DNA of 64,000 nt, from positions 1 through 64,000 of the forward strand of contig NZ_AVBF01000018.1 in NCBI RefSeq assembly GCF_000770635.1, read 5' to 3'. The notes beneath the pieces were generated by a model. The model saw only the letters and a list, made by a program, of their open reading frames with translations, was not told where the DNA came from and searched no databases. A program made the position numbers and the translations under genes. The stretch comes from Pontibacillus yanchengensis Y32. GTDB taxonomy: Bacteria > Bacillota > Bacilli > Bacillales > BH030062. Positions 34,370 through 43,020 of this stretch are shown here, in pieces; positions within the stretch are counted from its first letter, which is position 1, and every line of letters starts with the position of its first letter.

Positions 34370-35906
34370 TGTATGTATCGTAGGTGCAGGGGCTGCAGGA
34401 TCTGTTGTAGCAGCTCATTTAGCCAAGGCAGGGCTAAACGTATTCATGTTGGATGCAGGACCGTTTCGTAGTCCGGAAAAAGACTTTGCTAGTGATGAGT
34501 TAGAGATGGAGAAACTCTTCTGGGATGAGCCTAGAATAAGTGAGGGGCAAGATCCGCTAGATTTATATCGAAGCACATCTGGAAAAGGGGTTGGTGGTAG
34601 TGCAGTGCACTACACCGCTCAACTTTTACGATTTCATCCTTCTGATTTTCAAACAAAAACGAGTGAAGATATTGGAGAAGACTGGCCCATTTCATATGAG
34701 GACGTGGAACCTTATTATAAACAAATGACAAAAAGGCTTTCTCTATCTGGACCTTCCACGTTTCCATGGAAGGAATTTGGCGATCACTTCCCCTATCCTG
34801 CCCATCATGACTTATCCAATAATACGCTTAAATTTCGAGAGGGACTGGAACGAGCAGGTTATCAACACAGCGTCTCTCCTTTAGCTATATTATCTGCTCC
34901 AAAAGCTGATAGACACCCTTGCATCAATAGAGGTTTTTGCGAAGAGGGATGTATGCCCGACGCCAAGACAACACCATTAAATACGTTCATCCCAGAAGGG
35001 TTGAAAGCAGGTGTCACGTTAATTTCTGAAGCTACAGCTTACCGTATTACAACAGATGAACATGGAAGAGCAACATCTGTGCTCTATCTTTTAGATGGGA
35101 AACAGCATGAAATCGAGGCAACCACGATTGTAATAGCTGCGTACGCTATTGAAACGCCAAGGCTTCTATTAGCCTCTTCATCAGAAACGTTTCCGAACGG
35201 TTTAGCCAATTCTTCGGATTTGGTCGGCAAATACCTTCTTACAAATATGAATGACCATGTACTGGCTACATTTCCTGAAGAAATAAGAATGTATCGCGGT
35301 AACCCTGTTCAAGCTCTAACGATGGATACATATTTGTGTGGCGTGAAGTACGGATTCAAGAGAGGCTTCATTATGAATAGCTATGGTTTGCGTCCAATTA
35401 GATTGGCCACTCTATTCTTTGATAATGATACGAAGTGTGTTGGTGAACGATTGCGGGAGCGCATGCTTGATTATAATCACTATGTAAGTATCGCTATGCT
35501 CGGAGAAGTCATTCCACAGCATCAGAATGCGGTAACCCTATCGAATCAAAAAGATCAACATGGACTTCCTATTCCGAAAGTAACATTCTCGCACCATCCG
35601 AACGATGAATCAATTCGAGACAAAGCAAAAGATGTAATGAAATCAGTGCTCAAGAAGGCTGGAGGGACGCCACTTTACCATTTAAAGGCACATGCTCATT
35701 TAATGGGAGGATGTCGGATGGGATCTAATCCTAGTGATTCAGTCGTTACAAGCTATGGCCAAAGCCATGATGTGGAAAATTTATTTATTGTAGGGTCACC
35801 AACATTCGTAACTGCGCCATCTGCAAACCCTACCCTTACTGTTTATAGTCTGGCACAGCGGTCAGCAGAATATATTGAAAGCTACACCAAACGCGCTAAG
35901 GGATAA
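34350..35906 (+). CDS. GMC-family FAD oxidoreductase (gluconate/sugar dehydrogenase large subunit-like)
   Basis: 518 residues. The N-terminus VCIVGAGAAGSVVAAHLAKAG binds FAD; TSGKGVGGSAVHYTAQ is the GMC signature; CINRGFCEEGCMPDAKTT is a Cys motif found in gluconate-dehydrogenase-like GMC enzymes; HLMGGCRMG and the C-terminal SANPTLTVYSLAQR carry the active-site region. Together with the subunit-3 gene it should oxidise a sugar acid or polyol; the cytochrome c subunit of classical gluconate dehydrogenase is absent. GGGAGG lies 9 nt before the ATG at 34350, inside the preceding gene, so the two are coupled. Confidence 0.88.
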   Translation: MTRTSCDVCIVGAGAAGSVVAAHLAKAGLNVFMLDAGPFRSPEKDFASDELEMEKLFWDEPRISEGQDPLDLYRSTSGKGVGGSAVHYTAQLLRFHPSDFQTKTSEDIGEDWPISYEDVEPYYKQMTKRLSLSGPSTFPWKEFGDHFPYPAHHDLSNNTLKFREGLERAGYQHSVSPLAILSAPKADRHPCINRGFCEEGCMPDAKTTPLNTFIPEGLKAGVTLISEATAYRITTDEHGRATSVLYLLDGKQHEIEATTIVIAAYAIETPRLLLASSSETFPNGLANSSDLVGKYLLTNMNDHVLATFPEEIRMYRGNPVQALTMDTYLCGVKYGFKRGFIMNSYGLRPIRLATLFFDNDTKCVGERLRERMLDYNHYVSIAMLGEVIPQHQNAVTLSNQKDQHGLPIPKVTFSHHPNDESIRDKAKDVMKSVLKKAGGTPLYHLKAHAHLMGGCRMGSNPSDSVVTSYGQSHDVENLFIVGSPTFVTAPSANPTLTVYSLAQRSAEYIESYTKRAKG

Positions 35907-35985
35907 AATGATGGTACTATACAGAGCGATATGAATTGATTCACTCCATAACCCACGGTATGATAAGGGTGAAGAGGTGGCGCTT

Positions 35986-36585
35986 ATGAATGGTTTTGAA
36001 AAAAGAACAGAATTAAAAAAGAAAAATATTTTAGATACAGCCTTTGAGCTTTTTTCCACACAAGGCATACAAAAAGTAAGTATTCAAGAAATTGCCAAAA
36101 AAGCTGAAGTCTCGCAAGTAACTATATACAACTATTTTGGAAGCAAAGATCAGCTCTTGGTTGAATCAGTAAAATCTTTTGCATTCTCTCGACTTGAAGA
36201 AGTAAAATACTTATTGAACGATCCTTCTCTTGCATTTGATGAGAAAATACGTCAACTCATTACTTTAAAGATGGACAACATTTTTCAATTTGACTTGGAA
36301 TTTATGCAGACGCTGATATCAGACCGACCTGAACTAAAACAATTTATTGATGAATTCTCCCAGTCCCACACTATCCCTATTTTTATGGATCTACTCGAAG
36401 AAGGAAAACAAGAAGGCTTCATCCATCATTCCATATCATTGCAAATGATGATGTTTTACGTAGACATGTACTATCAAGCCATGCGAAATCATAAAGAATT
36501 TTTTCAATCAGAAGAGTCCATCCAAGAGTTCACAGAACAAATTCTTCATATGTTCTTTTATGGAATTACAGGAAAAAGCGAATAA
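35986..36585 (+). CDS. TetR/AcrR-family transcriptional regulator
   Basis: 199 residues. The N-terminal helix-turn-helix is clear (ILDTAFELFSTQGIQKVSIQEIAKKAEVSQVTIYNYFGSKDQLL); the ligand-binding half is unlike any family I can name. GAGGTG lies 6 nt before the ATG at 35986, preferred over the GTG at 35977, which overlaps the SD. It follows the GMC gene by 79 nt and converges on the ABC exporter operon, so either could be its target. Confidence 0.88.
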   Translation: MNGFEKRTELKKKNILDTAFELFSTQGIQKVSIQEIAKKAEVSQVTIYNYFGSKDQLLVESVKSFAFSRLEEVKYLLNDPSLAFDEKIRQLITLKMDNIFQFDLEFMQTLISDRPELKQFIDEFSQSHTIPIFMDLLEEGKQEGFIHHSISLQMMMFYVDMYYQAMRNHKEFFQSEESIQEFTEQILHMFFYGITGKSE

Positions 36586-36624
36586 AACCAGGTGTCGGAA
36601 AAGCACACGACATCTGGTTTTTTA
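36584..36624 (+). terminator. Terminator of the TetR gene
   Basis: AAAACCAGGTGTCG / CGACATCTGGTTTT stem (one G-T pair) followed by a T-run. Confidence 0.9.
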
Positions 36625-36937
36625 ACTATTATCAAAGTGGCAATAAATACTTGATTAATTTGCTCTATTCAATCTTAACAGCATATTGGCTTTTGCTTCC
36701 ATTTTATTCAGAACCTGCTACACATGAACATCTACATCTACCCTCATACTAAAAATACTCTCATCCCAAAGAGAGAAAGAGTTGAAGCATGGCTCAGATT
36801 ACATTGTAAAGGCCAATACAATGAAGCACCATGACAACCCTTAGCTTTGCTGCAAAGGTTCTAGATGATAAGCAATTGCTTCATTATACGGAATTGAAGT
36901 TAAAGCTAGGATTTTGAAAAATTAATTCAAACCTTTT
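36625..36937 (+). pseudogene. Non-coding gap, possible decayed gene
   Basis: No intact ORF. Short plus-strand pieces in different frames (for example LKHGSDYIVKANTMKHHDNP around 36785-36845) are interrupted by stops, and a strong plus-strand terminator follows although no plus-strand gene ends here. This suggests the remains of a gene; its identity cannot be told. Confidence 0.3.
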
Positions 36938-36969
36938 AGCCGTTTGTCCAATTGGGCAGGCGGCTTTTT
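36938..36969 (+). terminator. Orphan plus-strand terminator
   Basis: AGCCGTTTGTCC pairs over 12 positions (with G-U pairs) with GGGCAGGCGGCT around AATT, then TTTTT. It faces the end of the minus-strand ABC gene with no plus-strand gene in front. Confidence 0.7.
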
Positions 36970-36979
36970 AAAAATAGCC

Positions 36980-37705
36980 TTATAAATAGGATATGATTCT
37001 TTCCAATTCCTGAGATCCTGTTTGGCTCTTCAAAAGCTGTGATTTTGTATGTTGGAACATTTCTTTGTCATCATGAAATACCACTTGCCCATTCATAAGT
37101 ACAATGAATTGGTCACTTAATGTATGGAGCTCATATCGATCGTGACTAATGTAAAGAAGTGTTTTCCCTTGCTGATGCAACGCTTTTAACCACGTAAGAA
37201 TATCTTCCTTTGCTGCAAGATCAATCCCTGCTGTTGGTTCATCTAATAAGCAAATCGATGGATTATGTATGAAACCCACACATAAGTTCAATTTCCTTTT
37301 CCAACCACCTGATAGGTTTTGAACCCGCTTGTTAGCTACTTCATCCAAACGAAGAGTTTCTTTCATGCTTTGCACAAAAGCGTCGTCTATTTTTTTCGAA
37401 GATATATTCGACCAAAAATCCAGCTGTTCTTTGACTGTCAGTTCTTCGTATAATGCAATTTCTTGAGGAATATATCCAATCGATTGACGCACCTCTTTCA
37501 CTGATGAGCTGTACGGATTTCCTTGAAAATAGATGGTTCCTTTGGTTGGTCTTTCAAGTGATGCAATGAGCTTTAAGAGTGTGGATTTACCAGCTCCATT
37601 GGGACCAACTATCCCGTAAGCTCCACCTTCTTGAATCTCTATAGAGGTAGGAGCTAGTACTTGCTTTTTTTTGTATGATTTTGAAACGTGTTCTAACGTA
37701 ATCAT
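36980..37705 (-). CDS. ABC transporter ATP-binding protein (ABC-2 exporter)
   Basis: 241 residues with Walker A GPNGAGKST, Q-loop GYIPQEIALYEELT, signature LSGGWKRKL, Walker B ICLLDEPTAG and the H-loop SHDRYEL. The signature has W instead of Q at the position after GG. This ATPase powers the two permeases encoded directly upstream in the operon, so the system is an ABC-2-type exporter with a heterodimeric membrane part. AAGGAG lies 7 nt before the ATG, immediately after the permease stop. Confidence 0.92.
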   Translation of the reverse strand: MITLEHVSKSYKKKQVLAPTSIEIQEGGAYGIVGPNGAGKSTLLKLIASLERPTKGTIYFQGNPYSSSVKEVRQSIGYIPQEIALYEELTVKEQLDFWSNISSKKIDDAFVQSMKETLRLDEVANKRVQNLSGGWKRKLNLCVGFIHNPSICLLDEPTAGIDLAAKEDILTWLKALHQQGKTLLYISHDRYELHTLSDQFIVLMNGQVVFHDDKEMFQHTKSQLLKSQTGSQELERIISYL

Positions 37706-37716
37706 TCAAGCACTCC

Positions 37717-38772
37717 TTACGTGATAAATGGATTATGCAGAAGCCAGCTTGGCGGAAAGTATGTGACTACTTTTTCCCCGACCCAAGATACTCCTGATTG
37801 ATTTAATAAGGTTGCTACAACAGTAACTACTGCTACACCCTCGATAATAAAAAGGGTTGCAGAAGACAACTTAAACATAAGAAAGAACGCATATGTAGCC
37901 ACAACCGTTCCAGTGAACACAATAATCGTCCACATTCCCCAAGGCAGTAATAACTCCCATGGTACGCTCCACCTCATAGCACATAAGGAAATGACCAGGG
38001 TAACAAGAGTAGCAAGCCAGATACTGAAACCTTGGCCCAAATAATAACGAAAAGGGGTTAGCTGTACTAATGAAAGACGATCTAATACGCCACTTTGCTT
38101 ATCTTTCTTAAGCACTCTACATAGCCATATAGACATAGTCCATGTATAGAAGAAAAAAAGGATTAAGACCGTTTTATGCCAACTGGCCAATATGGGCTTT
38201 TCTTGCTGGGGGGAAGTAGGACTTCGCTGCATAAAGTTCATTTCAAATAAAGGGGAAGGCTCCCAAAAGGCAGCTGAATATTGATAAATTTCTTCCCAAC
38301 TTTTATTTGATTGTGAAGCTTGCATCACTGTATTTGCAGCTTTGGCATTAAGAGCTATACGCATCAATTCTGCACCTAACTGCTCTTTGATGAATACATC
38401 AAAAGTTGAGTTGCTTGTCCTCATCCATGTAATAGTATTTTGAATGGAACCTTCACGTACCTTTTCCTCCAAGCCTTCTTGTAGCACAAACCCCGCTTCT
38501 ACTTCGCCTTTTCGTAATGCCTGTTCCATATCCTTGTGAGAAAGGAGGTGAATAGATAATCGTTGTTGATTGGTTAACCGAGATATGATTCGTTGGCTAG
38601 ACGTGCTCTCATCCTCATCTACAATCGCAACTGGAATTGTCGCTTCTTCGGTGGTTGTTGTAAGAAACGGCACGAAAAGGAGGAAGCACAGGAAAGGAAG
38701 TATCGCGCTGATAAGAGCTATAATTGGTTTTGTTCTCCATCTACGAAGCTGTAATCCTAGATAGGTAAGCAT
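37717..38772 (-). CDS. ABC-2 type transporter permease, second
   Basis: 351 residues. One N-terminal helix, a long extracytoplasmic loop with VAIVDEDESTSSQRIISRL (the YhgE/Pip-ABC-2 loop pattern), then five C-terminal helices. It overlaps the end of the first permease gene by 32 nt, showing tight coupling. AAGGAGAG lies 7 nt before the ATG. No exported substrate can be deduced. Confidence 0.87.
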   Translation of the reverse strand: MLTYLGLQLRRWRTKPIIALISAILPFLCFLLFVPFLTTTTEEATIPVAIVDEDESTSSQRIISRLTNQQRLSIHLLSHKDMEQALRKGEVEAGFVLQEGLEEKVREGSIQNTITWMRTSNSTFDVFIKEQLGAELMRIALNAKAANTVMQASQSNKSWEEIYQYSAAFWEPSPLFEMNFMQRSPTSPQQEKPILASWHKTVLILFFFYTWTMSIWLCRVLKKDKQSGVLDRLSLVQLTPFRYYLGQGFSIWLATLVTLVISLCAMRWSVPWELLLPWGMWTIIVFTGTVVATYAFFLMFKLSSATLFIIEGVAVVTVVATLLNQSGVSWVGEKVVTYFPPSWLLHNPFIT

Positions 38773-39961
38773 GCCGTCTCTCCTTCCATTGCGTGAGTAA
38801 ACAACCGAAGCTCCATAATGCGATGGACCATACGAGAAGGATGAAAATCATAGGTGTTATGGAGGAATCGTCCGTTACACAATACTGAAATAACACATAA
38901 CAGGCCGAGAACGGATTCCACTCAAATAATAGAGCATCTGGTAAATAAATGGCCGGAACCCAAACTCCTGCTACTCCAATACCAAATAACCCCGTAAGTA
39001 GTAATGCTCCTCCCCTTATTAAGGAATGTTTAAGAATGGAATAGAAAGCAGATACGAATGTTGCAAGGAATAAGCTACTCAGAATAATCGCAAATCCCAT
39101 CTTCCATGAAAATGCCGGGGTGCTTTCTATAAAGCTACTCAATAAGAAAAACAGAAGACCAACGATGCTTATGGTAATAAACCACTTCACTGACTTGATC
39201 AGATAATCATGTAAGCTTGTAATATTGAAGGAGCGTAATCTTAACTGCATGCTTTTTTTCTCCACACGAGTATCAGCAAGTTGATAGATCGCACTGAATA
39301 AAAATAGGAACGTAACCATGACCGATATCATACCGTGTAATTCCCATCCTATGCCTGTGCCAGCTGGAATCAGCTCGGTTTCAAATGCCTCATTTCTAGA
39401 TAATGCAAAAAGGGTGAACGTCACGATTAATTGCTGCAGCTTCCCTTCTCGCTCCCCTTCTGGTAGAGATTTAATATGTAAGTCATAGACAGTATTCACT
39501 GCACTTTGAGAAGCAGATATATAGTTAGCACCACTCTCCAATAAAACGTTAACCAGAGTGGACTGGAGAGGTTGCTCTTGATTCGTAATAACTTTAATCG
39601 GATCATTTTCTCCACTACGAAGGCTTTTGGTAAATCCCTTAGGTATCTCAATAATCGCTGTAACTTCTTCGTTAGCAAACATTTCATTTGCTTTGGATTT
39701 ATTCATTGATGTGAGGTTCATCGCTTCTTTCATTCTTTCATCTTCAGCTAATTGATGAACAAGTGATTTCGTTTCAAATGTTTGATCTTGATCAACAACA
39801 GCTGTCTGAATAAGAGTTCTGTCATCTTGAAACAATGAAAAAACAACTGAGATAACCATCAGTAATACAATTATTGGTAATAAAAAAGCTAAAAAAAGAG
39901 GGGCAGGCCGACGAATGGTTGCCCTCATCTCATATTTCCATAGCGAGAACACATTCATCAA
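38741..39961 (-). CDS. ABC-2 type transporter permease, first
   Basis: 406 residues with the same plan as its downstream partner: an N-terminal helix (FLAFLLPIIVLLMVISVVF), a large outer loop (TAVVDQDQTFETKSLVHQL), and C-terminal membrane helices. The two permeases probably form a heterodimer. It starts 35 nt after the DUF6583-like gene. Confidence 0.87.
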   Translation of the reverse strand: MMNVFSLWKYEMRATIRRPAPLFLAFLLPIIVLLMVISVVFSLFQDDRTLIQTAVVDQDQTFETKSLVHQLAEDERMKEAMNLTSMNKSKANEMFANEEVTAIIEIPKGFTKSLRSGENDPIKVITNQEQPLQSTLVNVLLESGANYISASQSAVNTVYDLHIKSLPEGEREGKLQQLIVTFTLFALSRNEAFETELIPAGTGIGWELHGMISVMVTFLFLFSAIYQLADTRVEKKSMQLRLRSFNITSLHDYLIKSVKWFITISIVGLLFFLLSSFIESTPAFSWKMGFAIILSSLFLATFVSAFYSILKHSLIRGGALLLTGLFGIGVAGVWVPAIYLPDALLFEWNPFSACYVLFQYCVTDDSSITPMIFILLVWSIALWSFGCLLTQWKERRHAYLSRITAS

Positions 39962-39995
39962 GCTGCCACCTCCACATCATAAAACGTTCTTATGA

Positions 39996-41609
39996 TTAGA
40001 AACCACCTAGGCCTCCTAAGCCGCCCATGAAGTTTCCAATATATTGTTGCAGATTCATTTGGATTTCCTGACTAATTTGCTCAAGTTCCTCATCGGATTT
40101 TTCCATCACTTGAACCGCTTCTTCCCCTTCAAGAGTTGGGAAGCTTACGTCATTCGTGAAGGAAACATCTTGTTCTAAATGAAACTCAACCTGGGCTTTT
40201 GTATTCCCCATTGAAGGATCATTCATCGCAATATCTAGGCCAAGGTCACTTATTTGTACATATTGATTGTTATCTTCTTTTGTTGTCTTAGATTTAAACG
40301 TACCACTAATACCGGGCACTGGTTGATCACCGAGCTTACTTCCACCAAGCTGAAGTTCAAAATCAGTATTTGAGCTTGTTTCTGTGTAATCTGTATTTAA
40401 TAGTAAATTCGCTGTTAAATCTTCTTGCTGATCCTTATAATCTAAGCCAATATTGTAGTCTACATGTAGACCATCTTTATTTGGCTTCCCATCTTCTTTA
40501 TAACTAATCTTAAGTTTACTTTCTTCAGATTCGGGAACTAAAGTAACGTTTGCTGATGCTTTATAGCGATTTTTCGCTTCTTTATTATAGTTACTTGTAA
40601 TAGCAACATTAACAGCATCTTCACCATTTGGTTTTACATCCATGGTCCATGTTTCATGTGCAACAATGTCATCTTTAATATAGGCTTCAATTTTTATTCC
40701 ATTTGGAAGCTTGACTTGATCAACGTTCTGAATTGCTGTCTCAAGATTTTCTTTTAGCGTTTCTTGCTCCCCTGATGCCATTCCTTGAAGTTTCATTTGC
40801 TGATCAAGAACATCCCATATACGCTCGTCATTCTTTAGCTTTTCAAGCATTGTCTTCATCATGGCTTGAGCTTTTTCTTCACTAATATCTATCGTTACCT
40901 TGTCATATTTCGTGCCCTCATAGGAAGCACCTTTCGATAATGAAAATTGATCCTGGTCAAAATGCTTTCCTATCGCCTTCACATATTCTTCAGCCATCTC
41001 TTTCATTTCATCTACAGTAAATGCTGCACTATTAGACTGAACAAAGTTAGGGATTTCCGTTAACCCCTGTGTAGGCTGATTCATGCGTTCCATGAAAGCA
41101 CCTAGTTCATTATTTTTCAAAGCAAAATATTTATCATATAGAAATGGTGCTTTTACAGCTGTCTTTTCTTTATTTTGATAAAAGCTCCCTTGTGCTAGAC
41201 TATTCCCCTGTAATAGAACATCCAGGCTACCGGACATTTCACTAGACTCAGGATCTACTTTTGATGTCATCTTTAGTTCTAAAGTTGATAGAATGCCTTG
41301 TATCATAGCTAATTGTGGAACAGCTTGATTCAATTGTCCACCTTGAGCATTTGCATTCATTTTTAAGGAAGCATCTGTTTCATACGCTTCTTGAAGCATG
41401 CGTTCTTGTAATGCTAACGTATGTTTATTATATTGTTCCATACGTTCCCATTGTTCTTCCATCGTATTTTTCTCTGCTGTTACATAAAGAGCCATAGGAT
41501 TATTTTCTTTTAGCACACCATAAGCAGTGGCACCAAAACCGACTACGACGATGATTGATAAAACCACGACTAGCCATTTGCTCATTCCTTTTTTCTTATG
41601 TTGGCTCAT
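39996..41609 (-). CDS. Membrane-anchored extracytoplasmic protein (DUF6583-like) of the exporter operon
   Basis: 537 residues: a short basic cytoplasmic start, one transmembrane helix (WLVVVLSIIVVVGFGATAYGV) and a large hydrophilic outer domain of about 500 residues, rich in Glu, Lys and Gln, which ends in the Gly-rich tail MGGLGGLGGF. It resembles the DUF6583 family of Bacillaceae proteins, of unknown role. As the first gene of the four-gene exporter operon it could receive or guide the exported substrate; this is inferred from position only. Start: AAGGGGAGAG lies 4 nt before the ATG at 41609. Confidence 0.72.
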   Translation of the reverse strand: MSQHKKKGMSKWLVVVLSIIVVVGFGATAYGVLKENNPMALYVTAEKNTMEEQWERMEQYNKHTLALQERMLQEAYETDASLKMNANAQGGQLNQAVPQLAMIQGILSTLELKMTSKVDPESSEMSGSLDVLLQGNSLAQGSFYQNKEKTAVKAPFLYDKYFALKNNELGAFMERMNQPTQGLTEIPNFVQSNSAAFTVDEMKEMAEEYVKAIGKHFDQDQFSLSKGASYEGTKYDKVTIDISEEKAQAMMKTMLEKLKNDERIWDVLDQQMKLQGMASGEQETLKENLETAIQNVDQVKLPNGIKIEAYIKDDIVAHETWTMDVKPNGEDAVNVAITSNYNKEAKNRYKASANVTLVPESEESKLKISYKEDGKPNKDGLHVDYNIGLDYKDQQEDLTANLLLNTDYTETSSNTDFELQLGGSKLGDQPVPGISGTFKSKTTKEDNNQYVQISDLGLDIAMNDPSMGNTKAQVEFHLEQDVSFTNDVSFPTLEGEEAVQVMEKSDEELEQISQEIQMNLQQYIGNFMGGLGGLGGF

Positions 41610-41954
41610 GTCTCTCTCCCCTTCTAGTAAATAAAAATCCATTCTCCCCCCACTAGGAGATTCAATGTTTCATAGATAATGCTAAGACCTTACTTATTAT
41701 ACTATCTTGTAATGTTTTCGAAAACCTTTTGTAACATAAAAGTCATAAACTCTTATAACTTTTTAATAATCTGTGTTAGTAAATGGTTTAGTAGGAATTA
41801 TTTGGTTTATCAACACCTAATCTAACTTGGAGATATTTTTCCATAGTTTAATTAGAAAAAAAGCTCAGAACATTACAATCCTCTGCTATCTATCATATGA
41901 AAGCTTTGTGAAAATAATCATAGCTTATACCATAAAAGCATCAAATCTAAAAGA

Positions 41955-42012
41955 GAAGCTTTAACGCCCTGCTAGAGACATATGTACTGCTGCCCACAGG
42001 ACGCAGGGATTC
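41955..42012 (+). repeat. Degraded left end of the dispersed repeat
   Basis: AACGCCCTGCTAGAGACATATG, then GCTGCCCACAGGACG, parallels copy 3 (GCGCCCGGTTAGCGACGTACG ... GCTGTGGCCCACACGACG). Confidence 0.6.
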
Positions 42013-42059
42013 CATTGCGGATGTTTAAGAAAGTATTTCCAATTTTGATAGAGGTTTTT

Positions 42060-42165
42060 TAGCGAGATTGCCTTGGTATTTGAACGAGAGTTGGGTTTTT
42101 GTGCGAGATTTTAGATATATGAGCGAGAATTGTATTTGAGCGAGATTTCAAATTTATGAGCGACC
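42060..42165 (+). repeat. Six loosely spaced GAGCGAGA motifs
   Basis: GAGCGAGA or close variants start near 42060, 42082, 42102, 42121, 42138 and 42158, that is about every 20 bp, separated by AT-rich bases. Period and layout recall the 21-bp TTATCCG array at 5990. Confidence 0.65.
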
Positions 42166-42190
42166 ACCTATGCGCTAAGCATTTGCTTGT

Positions 42191-42228
42191 AAAAAAATGC
42201 CTTCAAATGAAGGTTCATCTGAAGGCAT
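42191..42228 (-). terminator. Terminator of the DUF1499 gene
   Basis: ATGCCTTCA / TGAAGGCAT stem with a minus-strand T-run of seven. Confidence 0.85.
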
Positions 42229-42232
42229 GTTC

Positions 42233-42613
42233 TTATAACTTATTATATGATTCCGTTATTTCATTCATTCGACTTCGATTCTTTCCTAAATCAGAATATC
42301 CTGTACGAGAGGCAGATCGAAAATGTACGTTCTGTTCTTCTTCGTTTAAGTAAAATTCAACATCATCGGTAAACTTAAGCCATTTTGTCTTAAACGTAGC
42401 ATGAATATAATCTCCACGCTCTGTAACAATTTCAGTTTTCGGATATGCCTCTATAATACTTTTCAGCTTATCCTTTGTAGCTTGTTTACCCCCTTTGAAC
42501 GCTAATGGTTCCATATGCTTTGACTCATCTTCCGCTTGCGTCGATACACAATTTGGTGAACTTGGACAAGGAGCTAACTTTCCATCACGAACCCCTAAAT
42601 TTTGCTTAGCCAT
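42233..42613 (-). CDS. DUF1499 family protein
   Basis: 126 residues. KLAPCPSSPNCVSTQA is the DUF1499 hallmark, followed by the HMEPLAF segment, IIEAYPKTEIVTERGDYIHATFKTKWLKFTDDVEFYL and FRSASRTGYSDLGKNR. The family is widespread and uncharacterised. SD GGAGGG, 7 nt before the ATG at 42613. Monocistronic with a terminator directly after the stop. Confidence 0.88.
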   Translation of the reverse strand: MAKQNLGVRDGKLAPCPSSPNCVSTQAEDESKHMEPLAFKGGKQATKDKLKSIIEAYPKTEIVTERGDYIHATFKTKWLKFTDDVEFYLNEEEQNVHFRSASRTGYSDLGKNRSRMNEITESYNKL

Positions 42614-42689
42614 TTTACATCCCTCCATTTCCTCCTATTGTAACGAAAGAACTAGAGGATTGCACTTTTGGAAGTGTAACAACAAAAGC

Positions 42690-42953
42690 TCAGTGCGCCC
42701 GGTTAGCGACGTACGTGCTGTGGCCCACACGACGTTGGTTGGTTCGAGGTTGCTTCGTTATGTTGCGTTCTTAATCGAACTTCACCTAAGACCCTAGGAG
42801 ATAAAGGAAACACGGAGAGTGGTAGCGACCAGATGTTGACTTATCGTAAGGAGAGGCAGGAAGTTTGCTAGTCACTGGGCGCTGGAGCTGGACGTGGCCG
42901 CATCACTTTTTTAGTTACACACAAGCGTTTAATTTTTATTGTACGTTAGAAGA
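42690..42953 (+). repeat. Dispersed 200-bp intergenic repeat, copy 3
   Basis: Same left end (GCGCCCGGTTAGCGACGTAC) with an internal insert containing the GTTCGAGGTTGCTTCG region, then TGTTGACTTATCGTAAGGAG, TAGTCACTGGGCGCTGGAGCTGGACG and the AT-rich tail (TTAGTTACACACAAGCGTTT). The tail runs into the rsgI terminator. Confidence 0.9.
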
Positions 42954-42997
42954 TAAAAAAAACCCTATCTCTGGCACTTGGACAGAAAAAGGGTTTT
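42954..42997 (-). terminator. Terminator of sigI-rsgI
   Basis: AAAACCCT / AGGGTTTT with inner pairing and a minus-strand run of eight T's, 24 nt past the rsgI stop. Confidence 0.8.
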
Positions 42998-43020
42998 CCT
43001 TATAAGCAGTATAATAGCTA

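Larger units (their letters stand above)
41610..42190. other. Gene-free 580-bp gap
   Basis: AT-rich promoter region of the exporter operon (41645-41900), a degraded piece of the dispersed repeat (41955-42012), and a run of GAGCGAGA motifs (42060-42165). No gene seen. Confidence 0.6.

Noticed and set aside
36770-36850. Possible thiol peroxidase or transposase fragment
   Set aside because: A few residues looked similar (MAQIT...) but the frame breaks at once and no motif of either family follows.
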